A stretch of DNA of 64,000 nt from Lingula anatina (lineage: Eukaryota > Brachiopoda > Lingulata > Lingulida > Lingulidae): assembly GCF_001039355.2 (NCBI RefSeq), contig NW_019775639.1, positions 12,127 through 76,126 on the forward strand. The letters are read 5' to 3'. How positions within the stretch are numbered: the first letter of the stretch is position 1; each line of letters begins with the position of its first letter. Under the pieces are notes generated by a model. It worked only from the letters and a program-made list of their open reading frames with translations, ran no database searches and was not told where the DNA came from. Shown here in pieces: positions 11,471 to 22,766 of the stretch. The position numbers were made by a program, and so were the translations under genes.

Positions 11471-11915
11471 GTCTAAAATTATCTTTCAATCTTTACTCTT
11501 TCAAAGGCAGTATAAAGTTACCTGACATATTTTCGTGTAAACTTAATGACAAGCCAAGTGTCTCCAGTTCATTCCGTACTCAATTTTACCCAAGCAAATT
11601 TTTTTCTTGAGTAGATCTTTATAGCACGGTGTTATAAGCTTACAAATTTGCAAAAAAAAAATTGCGTACTGACGAGTTCGGGGTTGAGGCGTTAATTGAG
11701 TTGCTATTACAGGTCCAATGATATATAATACCAAACAGAATTATACAGCAGACAAATACACAAGAATTTCAGAGCGAAAAAGAATACACAATGACCGCCA
11801 TACTAACTGAAACCGCCACTCGTCTTTTATTTCTATAAATTTACAAGAACTACCATGAAAATTAAAAACAATAATTAATGATAATTGCATGCTACTTTTG
11901 TACATCAATATTTAC

Positions 11916-13557
11916 CTTTTCTGTAGATCCCTTCACTTTCTTTGCTCCATGCCGATTTGATTTCCCTCTTTTCTTTTTTCATGTAACCAAAAGAACACAG
12001 CTTGGCTACGTCATCGTAGAACTTATCTGACCGTTTGTAGCCCAGGAATTCTGCCACGCGGCGCACTTGTTTCTTAAAATCCTTAACACATTTGTTAAAC
12101 ATGAGTAAGCGACTAGTGACATTGATACAGTATGAAAGATACATAATAATAACCGTCACCATAAAAATTCTGTAACAGAAAATTGGTTGCTACCTGGTCT
12201 TAATTCTTCATTGATTGTTTTATATTTTTAAATATAATTTTGATTCATTTGCCAACTTCCCTATTAACATATTAGGCGTTCAAACATGTATATCAGAATA
12301 ATAAAAAAGATTACAATGGCATATTTAGAGACGCATGGCCCCTTCACATTTCTGAAATTCTAAAATAAGGTTATGTTGAGTGAGAGAGGCACTCATTGTG
12401 CACATAACATAATACCTATCAGATTTGGTATCATGTGCTTACCATTTTCATGTCCTCGTACGTCACAATGAGGGCGTTTGAATTGTTCTCCAGAACTTTC
12501 AACCATTCTTCCACGTGGTCGAACCAGTTTCCGTAATAAGCTGTAATAATAATATATAGGCGACTTTAAGTCTGTCTAAATCGTAAATAAGCTCAATTGT
12601 TGATTGGGCTCTGATAAAGCTTACGTCTCCGGAGATGTCTTGTTATTTGTTATTGAAAACATTACCGTCCTTTACATATGGAACTAGAATGATTAGTAAT
12701 AAATCAATCAATCAATAAAAAAACTCAAGCTTCATTGTCTGGATTCTTTTATAATGCGTGAGCGATTGTTTGCCAAATTTTTATAGCTCGACAATATAAA
12801 CTTCAAGTGTGTATATTTCCCATTAATTGGGTATGTTTTCTAAAGGATTTGCTCCGTTCAAGCCATTTTGATATGTAAAATCCTTTCAGGATATTGAAGA
12901 ATCTTTACAGAAATGTTTGGTCTAGATAGTGATTTGGATCATGGGAAACCAAAGGAAAGCTCATTTATAGTGACATAACCTGGAATTGTTACTAAAATCA
13001 ACCAATATTGTATGAGTTCGCTCTGTTGACAGACATACAAACAGATAAACGTGGCCATAAAGGTGGGTGATCAAATTCTGAGATATTGTCTTTGATGTTT
13101 AATTTGAGATCACTTTGAATTCCTTACCTTTCCCATTAATCATTAACTCTAACGTGCCTTCCCACGATACGTTGTCAAGCCTGTACATCGACATGCCTTT
13201 CTGATGGTGATAGAAAGACACGCACGCGTCCTTGGGATTACGAACAGTGTAGATTATTTTGGATTTTAAAGCCCCCTTTGGGAAAAGTTTTAAGGGCACA
13301 TGCGTATCGAGGACACGCGGTGACGTCATCTTATCTGCCGCCTGGAGCGTGCATGCTTCCGGGAACATGGCGCCTACTTTTACCGAGTCTCTCAATTTTG
13401 CTCGCCCTGAGGACAACATCATGACTATTTCCCACATCCAGTGTGTACCTGGAAGAAAACGTCGAGGGTTTGATTGTAAAAATCAGACCATAACTATATT
13501 TAAGTGTAAAGGCGACATTTGGTGGCTCCTCAACGAGGCAGGAACCACACAAAGAAG

Positions 13558-13625
<68 letters not shown>

Positions 13626-14306
13626 GCAAGGCTGCTTTTAAAAAGAGGATGAAGATGAAAAAAAAATCATCATTTTCTATATATGCATGTGCATACAATA
13701 TAAAGAACCTTTCTTTCTTACCCAAAGTTTTTATTTATGCAGATCGAAAATAAACGTTCTTCAATATGAGAAGTGGAACCAGTGGTACCAAAAGTTACAA
13801 CTGTTACAAAAGTTCCATTTGTTTTAAACCATAACTTAATAAGGAACTGGAATTTCTACAGACGTCTTTTCAGTTCACTGCGCTGTTAGTTTGAAATGTT
13901 GATGATATTCAATAATTTTTAATTAGTTCTGTTCATTGAATCAATAAAATTGACAGTACATATTGTCCCGCAGAATATTCCACTAAGCTGTACCTGATTT
14001 TGGCCAATTAACGATCCAAATATCGTCACTGCGGGCCTGAAACTTGTCAATTCGTTGTAAATTGATTTGTAGACCCGGGAAAGGCGGCAGCGGGACGCCA
14101 TCGACAAACAAAGTGGGTACAAACCCTCCGTGGCCGTCGTGAACTTTTTCAACATTTGCACCACCTCCCTGAAGACGTTGTTTCATGAACCCAAATATCA
14201 TCGGCCGTAGCTCTGGTAACATATACAGGTCGATAATAGTAAGGTACAGGCGTCTGCAGATCGCGCTTAAAAGCTCTAACACCATCTCGGACGACTTGAA
14301 CTTCAG
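11916..14306 (-). CDS. Cytosolic sulfotransferase (SULT-like), exons 1-4; last exon missing on this strand
   Basis: Four minus-strand exons join in frame: 14,306-13,994 (ATG at 14,285; a 3' splice-site-like CAG precedes 14,306), 13,448-13,128, 12,540-12,443 and 12,081-11,916, with intron phases 1, 1, 0 and then 1. SULTs transfer sulfate from PAPS to hydroxyl or amine groups of small molecules in the cytosol. Exon 1 holds FVDGVPLPPFPG and the 5'-phosphosulfate loop WPKSGT, which is completed across the intron. Exon 2 has the catalytic-His segment LDTHVPLKLFP and the 3'-phosphate motif IIYTVRNPKDACVSFYHH. Exon 3 has YYGNWFDHVEEW and YEDM. Exon 4 runs from FKKQVRRVAEFLG to IYRKG. The essential RKGxxGxWKNHFT C-terminal exon is not found downstream on this strand; a perfectly phased one lies at 22,767 on the other strand. 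The N-terminal ~35 residues before the conserved core are hydrophobic and longer than usual. Confidence 0.85.
12541..13127 (-). other. Sulfotransferase intron 2
   Basis: Intron between exons 2 and 3, with GT-AG ends on the minus strand. It holds AT-rich sequence with an ATCAATCAATCAATAAA tail-like run near 12,703-12,720 and no other recognisable feature. Confidence 0.6.
13560..13624. repeat. (TA)n microsatellite
   Basis: About 32 uninterrupted AT dinucleotides lie in sulfotransferase intron 1. Confidence 0.95.
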
Positions 14307-14519
14307 CTGAAATAAATCATTCCAAAGACTCTCACCGCAGTTTCTCTCACAGGTTTTGTCACAGACTTACTAGTACAGGACGGAAAGAATGAGCAACTTG
14401 TATTTGTTGGTACACCGTATCACGGACACTTCTCACCGGCACCTCACAAAATCCAGCAAAACGCACGCTGTCTGAGATGTGATCAAACAACGATCTTATC
14501 ATGCACTGATTCATAGATT

Positions 14520-14977
14520 TGTAACATATGTATGTATGATGTATGATTGTGGTTGTAGAGAAGTGTGTTCGTGACTTATCGTTTGTGTCCGTGTGTCTTC
14601 GTTTCTATATAAAACACGCCCCTCTTTGTTTCGCGGCACATTCGTTTCTTGTTTCTGCCATGTTCACACACAGGTATGATAGACTTGATTGGTTTACTTT
14701 TCATTTTCTTTGTGTTTAGATTTTGTATTTCTCTAAGTTTAGTTTGATCATTTCAGTGCTTATCATTTATTTTCATCCTTATTTAGTTTAGAAATTTAGT
14801 AAGTATCTTTAGTTCATTAATGTTATTCATTTAAATTTTTCTAAGTTTGTTCAGTTCTGCATTAAGTTCATTTTATTTATTTGTACATTATTAAAAGACA
14901 TTCGTTTCTTGTTTCTGCCATGTTCACACACAGAGTACACTCGGGTTCGTAAATAAAGTATATTGAGAGCTGTTACA
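14520..14977 (+). repeat. 5' LTR
   Basis: It contains a TATA box TATATAAA at 14,606-14,613, a probable start of transcription near 14,638 and a polyadenylation signal AATAAA at 14,952-14,957. A 36-bp segment occurs twice inside it (14,638-14,673 and 14,898-14,933). Confidence 0.9.
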
Positions 14978-14981
14978 CTTT

Positions 14982-14999
14982 TGGCGCCCGAACAGGGAC
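14982..14999 (+). promoter_or_regulatory. Primer-binding site (tRNA-Lys type)
   Basis: TGGCGCCCGAACAGGGAC is complementary to the 3' end of tRNA-Lys, the primer used by several gypsy elements and retroviruses. It lies 4 bases after the 5' LTR, the expected place for minus-strand priming. Confidence 0.88.
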
Positions 15000-15015
15000 T
15001 GGAGATCGTGTTCTT

Positions 15016-15267
15016 TTGCGTAATGTTGCTTTTAGTGGGAAGCACAAACTCGCTGACCGTTGGCAGAATGAGGTGTATATTGTTTCATCACAACCGAATA
15101 AAGACATTCCTGTTTTTACAATAAAGAGAGAAGACGGTGTTGGGAAAACCAAAACGGTTCATCGTAATATGCTCTTGCCAATTTACGCACTGCCATTAGA
15201 AGAAGGAGAGTTACGTGAGGAACAGAGAAAAAAAAATCAACTCATCAGATCGTCCAAAGAGAAGTAG
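15016..15267 (+). pseudogene. Integrase C-terminal fragment of a Ty3/gypsy element
   Basis: The translation contains KLADRWQNEVYIV, then FTIKREDGVGKTKTVHRNML and LP. This is the pattern of the C-terminal end of gypsy-type integrases (GPF/Y-like module, KL.DRW...Y.V...P...V..EDG......HRN.LLP). All upstream gag, protease, reverse transcriptase and integrase-core sequence has been deleted. The fragment ends in a basic Lys/Arg-rich tail and a stop. Confidence 0.7.
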
Positions 15268-15443
15268 AAGAAAACCAGTTTGGTATAATGATAGCAACTG
15301 GGTGTTTTAAATAGCATATAGAGTATTTATTTTATTTTTTTGTAAATATTGTACAGAAAAAACTAATAAAATGGAAAAAAAATTGTTGTTCCCTTGTCGT
15401 TTTGTAAATGGTGTGGAAACCATTTGTTGTTGGCGGGGGAGGA

Positions 15444-15901
15444 TGTAACATATGTATGTATGATGTATGATTGTGGTTGTAGAGAAGTGTGTTCGTGACT
15501 TATCGTTTGTGTCCGTGTGTCTTCGTTTCTATATAAAACACGCCCCTCTTTGTTTCGCGGCACATTCGTTTCTTGTTTCTGCCATGTTCACACACAGGTA
15601 TGATAGACTTGATTGGTTTACTTTTCATTTTCTTTGTGTTTAGATTTTGTATTTCTCTAAGTTTAGTTTGATCATTTCAGTGCTTATCATTTATTTTCAT
15701 CCTTATTTAGTTTAGAAATTTAGTAAGTATCTTTAGTTCATTAATGTTATTCATTAAAATTTTTCTAAGTTTGTTCAGTTCTGCATTAAGTTCATTTTAT
15801 CTATTTGTACATTACTAAAAGACATTCGTTTCTTGTTTCTGCCATGTTCACACACAGAGTACACTCGGGTTCGTAAATAAAGTATATTGAGAGCTGTTAC
15901 A
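15444..15901 (+). repeat. 3' LTR
   Basis: Direct copy of 14,520-14,977 of identical length (458 bp), with the same internal 36-bp duplication. Differences seen include ATTAAAATTT for ATTTAAATTT and two T/C changes near its 3' third. Confidence 0.9.
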
Positions 15902-15905
15902 GATT

Positions 15906-18024
15906 TAAAAAAATAATCCAAAAAAGGTTCACCTTAATATAAACATTTAGTTTTACAGCTGGGTTTATCCATCCTTGTGTTAGCTGACCTTACGAGGAAT
16001 TTAGCTTTTACTGAGCGTGAGTATATTTGTGTGGGACAGTTTTTTCCTGTGATTTCACTAAAATGAGACAGTCCGAAAAGGACAGTGCACTTCTGTGCAG
16101 CATACCGATTTACAAGCAGTTCTGCAGCCAATGTGTCTTTACATGTATTCCTAATACCGGGAAAAATGTATTTACATTGAAAAACTTCGTGGAGGCCTTT
16201 GACTTTGAGGTTTAATGTTCTGTGCTACCATTTGAAGTATTAATGCTGAGAAATATGGGGAAAGTAAATGAAAGAGCAAAGAAACAGTAATTACCTGACG
16301 CCGTAGCAATTATGCATCAGTATAAGTTTTAACGAATAAGGGATATGACAAGTAGTAACATTATACTTTACAGGTACGGACTGTGACTACCATTTGAGCG
16401 AGCCTGTCACTATAGTTCCCTCCCCTAACATTTATTTATAATTTATCCAAGATAGTGTTGATGAAGATAATGTCTTTCAGATTTAAACATTTGGTCAGGT
16501 AATTAATTATCTGAAAAGATCCTATTTTTTAAATATTTTCAAATGTTGTAAGAGGGAGAAATATAGGTGTCCATTTCTCAAGTTCAAACAAGAGAAAACG
16601 TACAAGTTACGGCTGATTTTCAATAGATAGGGTCTGGAGACAATCAAATGGAATGTAGCCTACAGACTTGTTGGACGTTAATGTAATAAGTTCTTGATAG
16701 CATAGCTCAATTTGAAATTAGCCGCTAGATATAGTTCCAACAGCGTAAGAAGTGTTTTTGGTTATTTATGAAAAAAAGTTAACAAAACATTATATGACAT
16801 TTTTTTCTAGAATGTTATAAAAACGCTAGTAAAACTCCATAAGTTTACATTATCATAAAGTTTTGTAAAAACGGTTTTCGAATCATTCTACAGTCATATA
16901 ACGTTCCTTATTTTTTATTTATTTTGATGAATGAATGAATGAATTTATTAATTGATTTTTTTTTTTTTGTTAGCTGGGACATTATTTTGCATGGGGTTTA
17001 AAAAGAAGGGGGGTGTTTAGCCAAATTGTTCAGCCTTGTAATAAACTTGTTATAGGATCATATTGCTGTGAAACTAATCCAATAGTTAAACGTGCATTTT
17101 CTTCTGTGAGAAGAATGAAAAGCCAAACGTGTTGTTAGCATCTTCACACGTTTAGCAGGGGAAGTGTTGGGCCAATACGTTGAGCCTTGTCATAAATCAG
17201 TGAAACTAAATATATAGCTAAACGTACGTATATACTATTAAACTCGTTTAGCATTTTCTTGTGTGAGAAGCTTTAAAAGCTATATAAGTCTTTAGATTTT
17301 TCATACACTTCTAAACGCGTTTGGGTGCTAAAAGTGTGTTGCGTGTGGTCAAATGCTAAACACTGTTTTGCCGTGTATTCCTACGTCATAACACTTGATA
17401 CTTAAAGGGCATCTGCTCTAATTTATGTTTTAGTATGTCACAAATCACAAAACATTACATTGAAGTTATTGCTATTAAAGCTGTAAGTTTTAACGCAGAA
17501 TCTATATCCAATATTCAATTATTTTCTAAATTATTACTAAGGTCTTACCTTATTTAAATGTCTCTGCTTTCCATATTTTCCCTCTGATCACATACATCTG
17601 CGTATTTAAAATGCGCTGGCCCGTTAACCTTTTATATCGTCCGCCCTCACTCTTTCATCATTTCACATTTCATTGTATGTCATTAGCATACATAGTTTTT
17701 GGTCACCTAAGTATTGTCCCCGACCTCAACCTCTTCTGAGACACATCATTCCCTTAATGTATGAAAACATTTTAGTTTTTAACCCGGAGAATAACATAGG
17801 ATTGTCGCCATTTTCTGGAGGAGGTAAAATCACACACAAAAAAAATAAAAAAATAAAAAATAAATAAAATAATAATAATAATAAATAAATAAATAAATAA
17901 ATAAATAAATCAAAAAATTAAAAAAAAACTTAACTGTTATAATAACACACACGTTTTCCGGAAAATTGGGGGTTAAATCAATCCAAATATACACTAAAGT
18001 CTTCACAGTGTTAAATGAGCGGGG

Positions 18025-18060
<36 letters not shown>

Positions 18061-19323
18061 GAGAAAGAAATGAGATCCAGTGTTACAGATACTAGTATCT
18101 ATGCGACCGAGGAGTTTGTAACTCCTTGGTGCGACAGAGGTCACGTCCTATCGGGTCAAAACCAAGGACGCACTTTCAATTAATCACCGACATAGACTGA
18201 GGTTGACCACGAGCTGACGTCAGCAGGGATTCACTCCGATAACGTACCTGGATTTAGGACAAGTAATTAAGTACAACGCACGTAACATTGCAAAATTTAA
18301 ACTTAAGCAAAACCTTGGGAATTTGGGTCAGAATGGATAAATTGATCCCCATATAAGAACTGAGCAACAGCATCCATCACTCGTGCTGGGTACAGTACAA
18401 TGTGCAGCTCGTATGGGGGGGGNNNNNNNNNNNNNNNNNNNNNGGGGGGGGGTGGAGGGGGAGGGTTGGAGGAGTGACAGAAAAAGGGACTGTTTACTAC
18501 ACAACACTCCTTACAAGGGATTCGTCACTCCACTACAGTACATATTGACAGGCCTGCTTTGCGTCAGAATTATCCATATAAGGTTAAGGTTAGGGTTTAA
18601 CTGCCAAGTACATTGATAGGCCATGTATAGCATATTGAAAAAAAGGGCTGAAGACAACTTGTTTGGGAGTGGAGGGACAAGGGAGAAATAAGTCTACCTA
18701 TTCGATGAGCATACTAGTACTATATTCCAGTTTCATGTTTGAGTGTGTGATTGTCTTAGCTGAGTTTAGCAGACCTCTGACCCCCAGCTTCCCGCGATAA
18801 TGACTGCTTTGCCCCCCTCCATCCCCAAGGTCACCCCCACCCACCTCCAGGCACCAAAGTTCAATACTGTCTTTTATCTTAATTTTCATTTAATTTCTGT
18901 TCTGTGACTTCCTGACCAGTTGACATAAAATATGATATTCACTTATACATCCAATGTGATATGAAGAACCCTAATGATGTCATAAAGCGAACGCAAACTT
19001 GCACCGGTATCTCAGATCTTTGAAGATAGATTATAAAAAACAAGTTAATGATTAATGATGACGAAACAGAGTTTCTTATCATAAGTCAGCCTCACAATAA
19101 AAAGTTGTAACTTTTAATGTTATTTGAAGTGAACCCTTTAATTTGACGTCACAACTAACGTTTTACAGCTTGTTTTTAATACTACAGTATTTTAGCATTT
19201 TATCATTGTAAAGTTTACTGAACATTTAAGAATTTTAGACAATGAATAAAAATTACGATTTTAGTCAATTCAGGAAGTAGTACATATGAGAACATGTGAA
19301 TTACACCAGCCTGCTTGCAGCCG
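15906..19323. other. Long non-coding stretch with simple repeats and a short gap
   Basis: No gene was recognised. At 17,010-17,290 two diverged ~165-bp units repeat in tandem, sharing GTGTTTAGCCAAAT-like, CAGCCTTGTAATAAA-like and TTTTCTTGTGTGAGAAG-like phrases. An (AATA)n tract lies at 17,863-17,910 and a (TC)n tract at 18,030-18,058. A 21-base N run at 18,423-18,443 has G-homopolymers on both sides, so it is probably a sequencing failure in a G run rather than a scaffold join. Confidence 0.5.
18423..18443. other. Assembly gap (21 N) inside a poly-G tract
   Basis: The Ns are preceded by an eight-G run and followed by a nine-G run, so the missing sequence is most likely G-rich and short. Confidence 0.9.
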
Positions 19324-19331
19324 TGTCCCAT

Positions 19332-20101
19332 TACCCTAGGTTCTAGATTCCGGTATTGCCAGCTCGATCTTGATTTCATATATAACCCATATCAACAATA
19401 CCAGACTCTAGCGAACAGTGGCAACTCGGGGGGCGTTCTTCTTCAAAATTCTGCCTGGGGCGCTTCCATATTTGGAAGTCACACGTCACAGCTGTGTCCG
19501 CATGGATCCATATTTGGAAGTCATAAGTCTCGTACGTCACAGGTTTGGCCGCCTGGAGCTGCCTTTCCCGCCTTGCGCTGAAGTCTCGTGCAGGCGAGAC
19601 AAGAAGCAATTAAAGTGCCTGACGCGGAGTTAGATGTTTGAAATGAAAATATCTTGCAGTCGAAGGTCAGTGCCACAATACAAGCAACATTCTGCTGTAA
19701 AAACTTATTTTCGTGTAGCCATTGCGCAGCCCTTATAGTGGTATCGGGCATACGGTGTAGCTGTCAAATTTGGCACACGGCAAGCACATGTATTGTGCAC
19801 GTGTTTATCTCAGGACTAAATGTTCTTTGATAAGCAAAAAATACAAAAACATTGGATATATCTTTTCTTTCCGAAGAATATTATTTATTTTTTCACTTTA
19901 CATCTTAAATACAGCAAATAAAATTAAATAAAGCAGAATTAAATTTGTTTTACGTTTTATTTTGGTCTGATGACATTCATGCAGTTCTATTTGATTGATG
20001 GAAAACTTTCATGGCCGCTGGTCTTCAGAGTTAGTAAAAGCGACTCCACCACAAGGTATATTTAGCAAGCTAGCTTTTACGTTGCTCTGACGCTCAGGGT
20101 A
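19332..20101 (-). mobile_element. hAT-like MITE, copy 2 (inverted)
   Basis: Reverse-complement relative of 6,812-7,597, bounded by its own perfect 8-bp target duplication TGTCCCAT (19,324-19,331 and 20,102-20,109). The termini are TACCCTAGG and CTCAGGGTA. It is non-coding. Confidence 0.75.
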
Positions 20102-20109
20102 TGTCCCAT

Positions 20110-20690
20110 TAACATCGCGCAAATATTTTATTAACCCAACCTCGCGTCAGCGTTATAGGTATTTACCGGGTGCTATTAAGGTAGTGGTCCAGATCACTGG
20201 CCGACATAGCCGTATAGTTTTACGTCAAAAACAAGGTGCTTGAAAGGATATTCTTCTGCACATATTTCACCGATATTTTCAGAATGCAGTCAAAACAGAA
20301 TGTTTATTTCATTTGATAAAGTATATGCATGTGCGATTTTAATGGAATTTAAGTCATGTAACGAGTAACCTGCTTTCAACTCACCCCAAGCTCTATCACG
20401 CGGAAAGTCGCAAGAAAGTGAGAGCTAGGGCCAAAAGCCGTGTATCGTTTACATGTAAAAGCTCACATATACCGGCCAATATCCTACAGGGTCTTGTAGG
20501 AGACCTCTATCAAATTACCCTGCAATCTTACAGGGTCTTATAGGACTTGTGTTTCCTTCAGGACGCACAGGGTACAAGGAGTCAATTAATCAACTGCAAT
20601 ACGTCATTTAAGTCCACAACCTACAGATAAATGGTTCTGCAGGCAATAAGATCGTTCTTGAACGCAACGGGTATGGAGCCTAACTCAGGG
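20110..20690. other. Non-coding spacer
   Basis: No gene was recognised. Two ACAGGGTCTTRTAGGA phrases occur at 20,486 and 20,531, a hint of a short tandem duplication. Confidence 0.3.
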
Positions 20691-20763
20691 AACTGCTCTT
20701 GGAACCGGATGTATGAACTGCTAGTGAACGGCAAAGGTAAAACCTACGGGAACCAATATGGTG
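20691..20763 (+). pseudogene. Sulfotransferase-like fragment (exon 2/3 boundary region)
   Basis: The plus-strand frame reads NCSWNRMYELLVNGKG, which matches the end of the minus-strand SULT exon 2 (NVSWEGTLELMINGKG) at 9 of 16 residues. It then continues without an intron into KTYGNQYGG, reminiscent of the start of exon 3 (YYGNWFDH). Either a GT at 20,737 acts as donor, or this is a spliced, processed-type remnant. The flanks do not extend the homology. Confidence 0.35.
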
Positions 20764-21045
20764 GCAGAAGGAAAAGCACGTGCCCTAGTCCCCTGTAACT
20801 TCTGAGGTAGCCCTATTATTCTTCTTTGTTTTTTAGCATAATAGTGGTAACGAGCAAAATCTAGTGTTTTTTATATTAAAAACTGCACCCTACACATTGT
20901 TGTGATTTTTTTTCAATATCGAGAATGTTATGTTTTTATCCTCACACACACATGAAAACTCAACTGCAAGCGATGAGTGGTAAAGTGAAGCATAACTGCA
21001 GCCTTGACAGAAGTAATGAAGTCGATTTTCTTTTATTCAGCTTAA

Positions 21046-22681
21046 GGTAGATCGGTCGTTACGTAATTTGACGATTTGCGCAATTTCAGCGCATCGTCAA
21101 TCGTCTCTAACGACATTTCAGTCTGTTTTATCAGTTTAAGGAAATAAAACAATTATCTATAAGATAAACAAACATTATCAACTTGTCTTTAACTCGGAAT
21201 GATCGATATAGGTTTTCGACAACATTCCCCGACTATGAGTCGACTATGATTCCATACGACAACTGTAGAACGTTCATAGACTTGCCCTTCAAGAAATCGA
21301 CGGAAATAGCTTTTTCAAATTTGAATGGGCACTGTAGAAAAAGAAAGACAGCTAACACTCACAAATTATGCACGTAGGTTCTATATCATGTAAAGAATAA
21401 GTCCAGTAAATTTCAATCAAAGCGGTTGCGTATATTTTGAGGTAGAACGCTAGACGAAAACCGGAAGTGCATTGTGACATTACTCACTTGTACTTGGAAA
21501 GCTGTTGGGTGATTTTCCGATGAGAAATATTTCGTAGCTTATACAAATGTTCAGAAAATGGCCATACAGATGGAAGAAAATGCACTAGTCAAATTTTAAA
21601 CTGCGTAACATTATACAGAAAAAATTCTGACCTCGACTTGTCAGTGTAAACAAAGTGTACTGAAAGCATCACAAGCAAGCACGTGAATGCCGCGTTTGAT
21701 ACTTTGTATCAGACGCTTCATTTTACTTGACAACACAGTGTTTACGATAATGGGCATGACGGGCAAAACCGCGAAAAAAAAACGTCTTACCGTCGATTTC
21801 TTGAAGGGCAGTGTTGTTGAGATTTTTCAAGCTATTGGTGGATTTTTGACTTTTTGAGTGGTGCTGGTACATACAATATTAATGAGATTTTTCTGTGTGC
21901 TGATTTCCATTTTTTAAGAGGGGGGGGGCAAAAATCACATTCATATTATATTCATTACATACATAAATAACAACGACAATAAACTATTTTCACATGCATG
22001 ACATATTTCCCTCTTCAATAAATCTGTTGTAAAGTTAATGGCTTACACCTTCGCATCAGTATGACAAATCTGGAAATACATGTACTTAGTATACTCACTT
22101 CTACTGTTAAACATAATGAAAGTTTTAAATGTACTTGGATGTCTCTCCACACAAACCAAAAATGAAAATTCAAACGTTAGAAAAATCATAAAAAATAACT
22201 TTTTAGTGAAAAAAACGCCCATTTTCCCATTCATTTGAATGGCGACTAGTGCGTCACGCAGGGTGTAATGCACTTCAACTTGGCGTAGTTCTCTTATTTG
22301 GTCGGTGACCCCCGATTTTTTTGGCAAAATTTAAATGTACTTGGATGCCTTACATAAAAAAATTTTTAAAACAATTCGAACGTTAGAAAATCATAAAAAA
22401 TAATGCTTTAGTGAAAAAACACCCATTTTCCCATTGATTTGAATGGGGACTAGTGCGATATGCAGGGCGTAACATACTTGGGGATAGTTCTCTTATTTGG
22501 TCGGTGACCCCCAATTTTTTTGTGCGATATGTAGGGCGTAACATACTTGGGGATAGTTCTCTTATTTGGTCGGTGACCCCCAATTTATTTTTTTGCAAAA
22601 TTTTTATGTACTTGGGTGTCTCTGCAAACAAAAAAAAATTAAAAAAATTCGAACGTTGGAACATGTAACGACCGATCTACC
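21046..22681. mobile_element. Non-autonomous TTAA-flanked DNA element
   Basis: Perfect 17-bp inverted termini GGTAGATCGGTCGTTAC (21,046-21,062 and 22,665-22,681) are flanked on both sides by TTAA (21,042-21,045 and 22,682-22,685). TTAA duplications are typical of piggyBac and Kolobok transposons. The 1.6-kb interior has no transposase and includes a tandem repeat (22,190-22,600). Confidence 0.7.
22190..22630. repeat. Nested tandem repeat inside the TTAA element
   Basis: A unit containing GTGAAAAAAAC, GAATGG.GACTAGTGCG, AGTTCTCTTATTTGGTCGGT and GACCCCC occurs at ~22,207-22,320 and ~22,412-22,515. Its last ~65 bases are repeated once more at 22,521-22,585. Confidence 0.7.
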
Positions 22682-22766
22682 TTAATTTTGACATCCATCT
22701 TCTTTCATTTATTTATTTATTTATTTGTTAGTATATTTATTTATTTATTTGTTTATTTGTTTTCAG

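Larger units (their letters stand above)
14520..15901 (+). mobile_element. Small non-autonomous Ty3/gypsy-type LTR retrotransposon
   Basis: Two 458-bp LTRs (14,520-14,977 and 15,444-15,901) start TGTAACA and end TGTTACA, and differ at only about 3 positions, so the insertion is young. The flanking target duplication is GATT (14,516-14,519 and 15,902-15,905), or AGATT if the terminal A is shared. Four bases after the left LTR is an 18-base primer-binding site matching the 3' end of tRNA-Lys. A purine tract GGGGGAGGA abuts the right LTR. The 466-bp interior keeps only an integrase C-terminal fragment, so the element must depend on proteins from elsewhere. Confidence 0.9.

Noticed and set aside
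11543-11734. Minus-strand ORF as the missing last sulfotransferase exon
   Set aside because: It has MNWRHLACH but no RKGxxGxWKNHFTVAQN pattern, no suitable acceptor in phase 1, and it lacks the remaining C-terminal residues.
13259-13753. Plus-strand ORF running into the (TA)n tract
   Set aside because: It is antisense to sulfotransferase exon 2 and a microsatellite; no protein character.
14982-14999. The Lys primer-binding site as a sign of an endogenous retrovirus
   Set aside because: tRNA-Lys priming is also used by gypsy-type LTR elements; no envelope or other retroviral gene is present.
11311-18443. Wrong scaffold orientation of the 11.3-18.4 kb segment carrying sulfotransferase exons 1-4
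   Set aside because: The left join has overlapping duplicate sequence in the present orientation and the right gap lies inside one poly-G tract, so both junctions support the assembled order. Not fully excluded.
6812-20101. Inversion between the two hAT-like MITEs as the cause of the split sulfotransferase
   Set aside because: Each MITE has its own perfect 8-bp target duplication; exchange between them would have mismatched the flanks.
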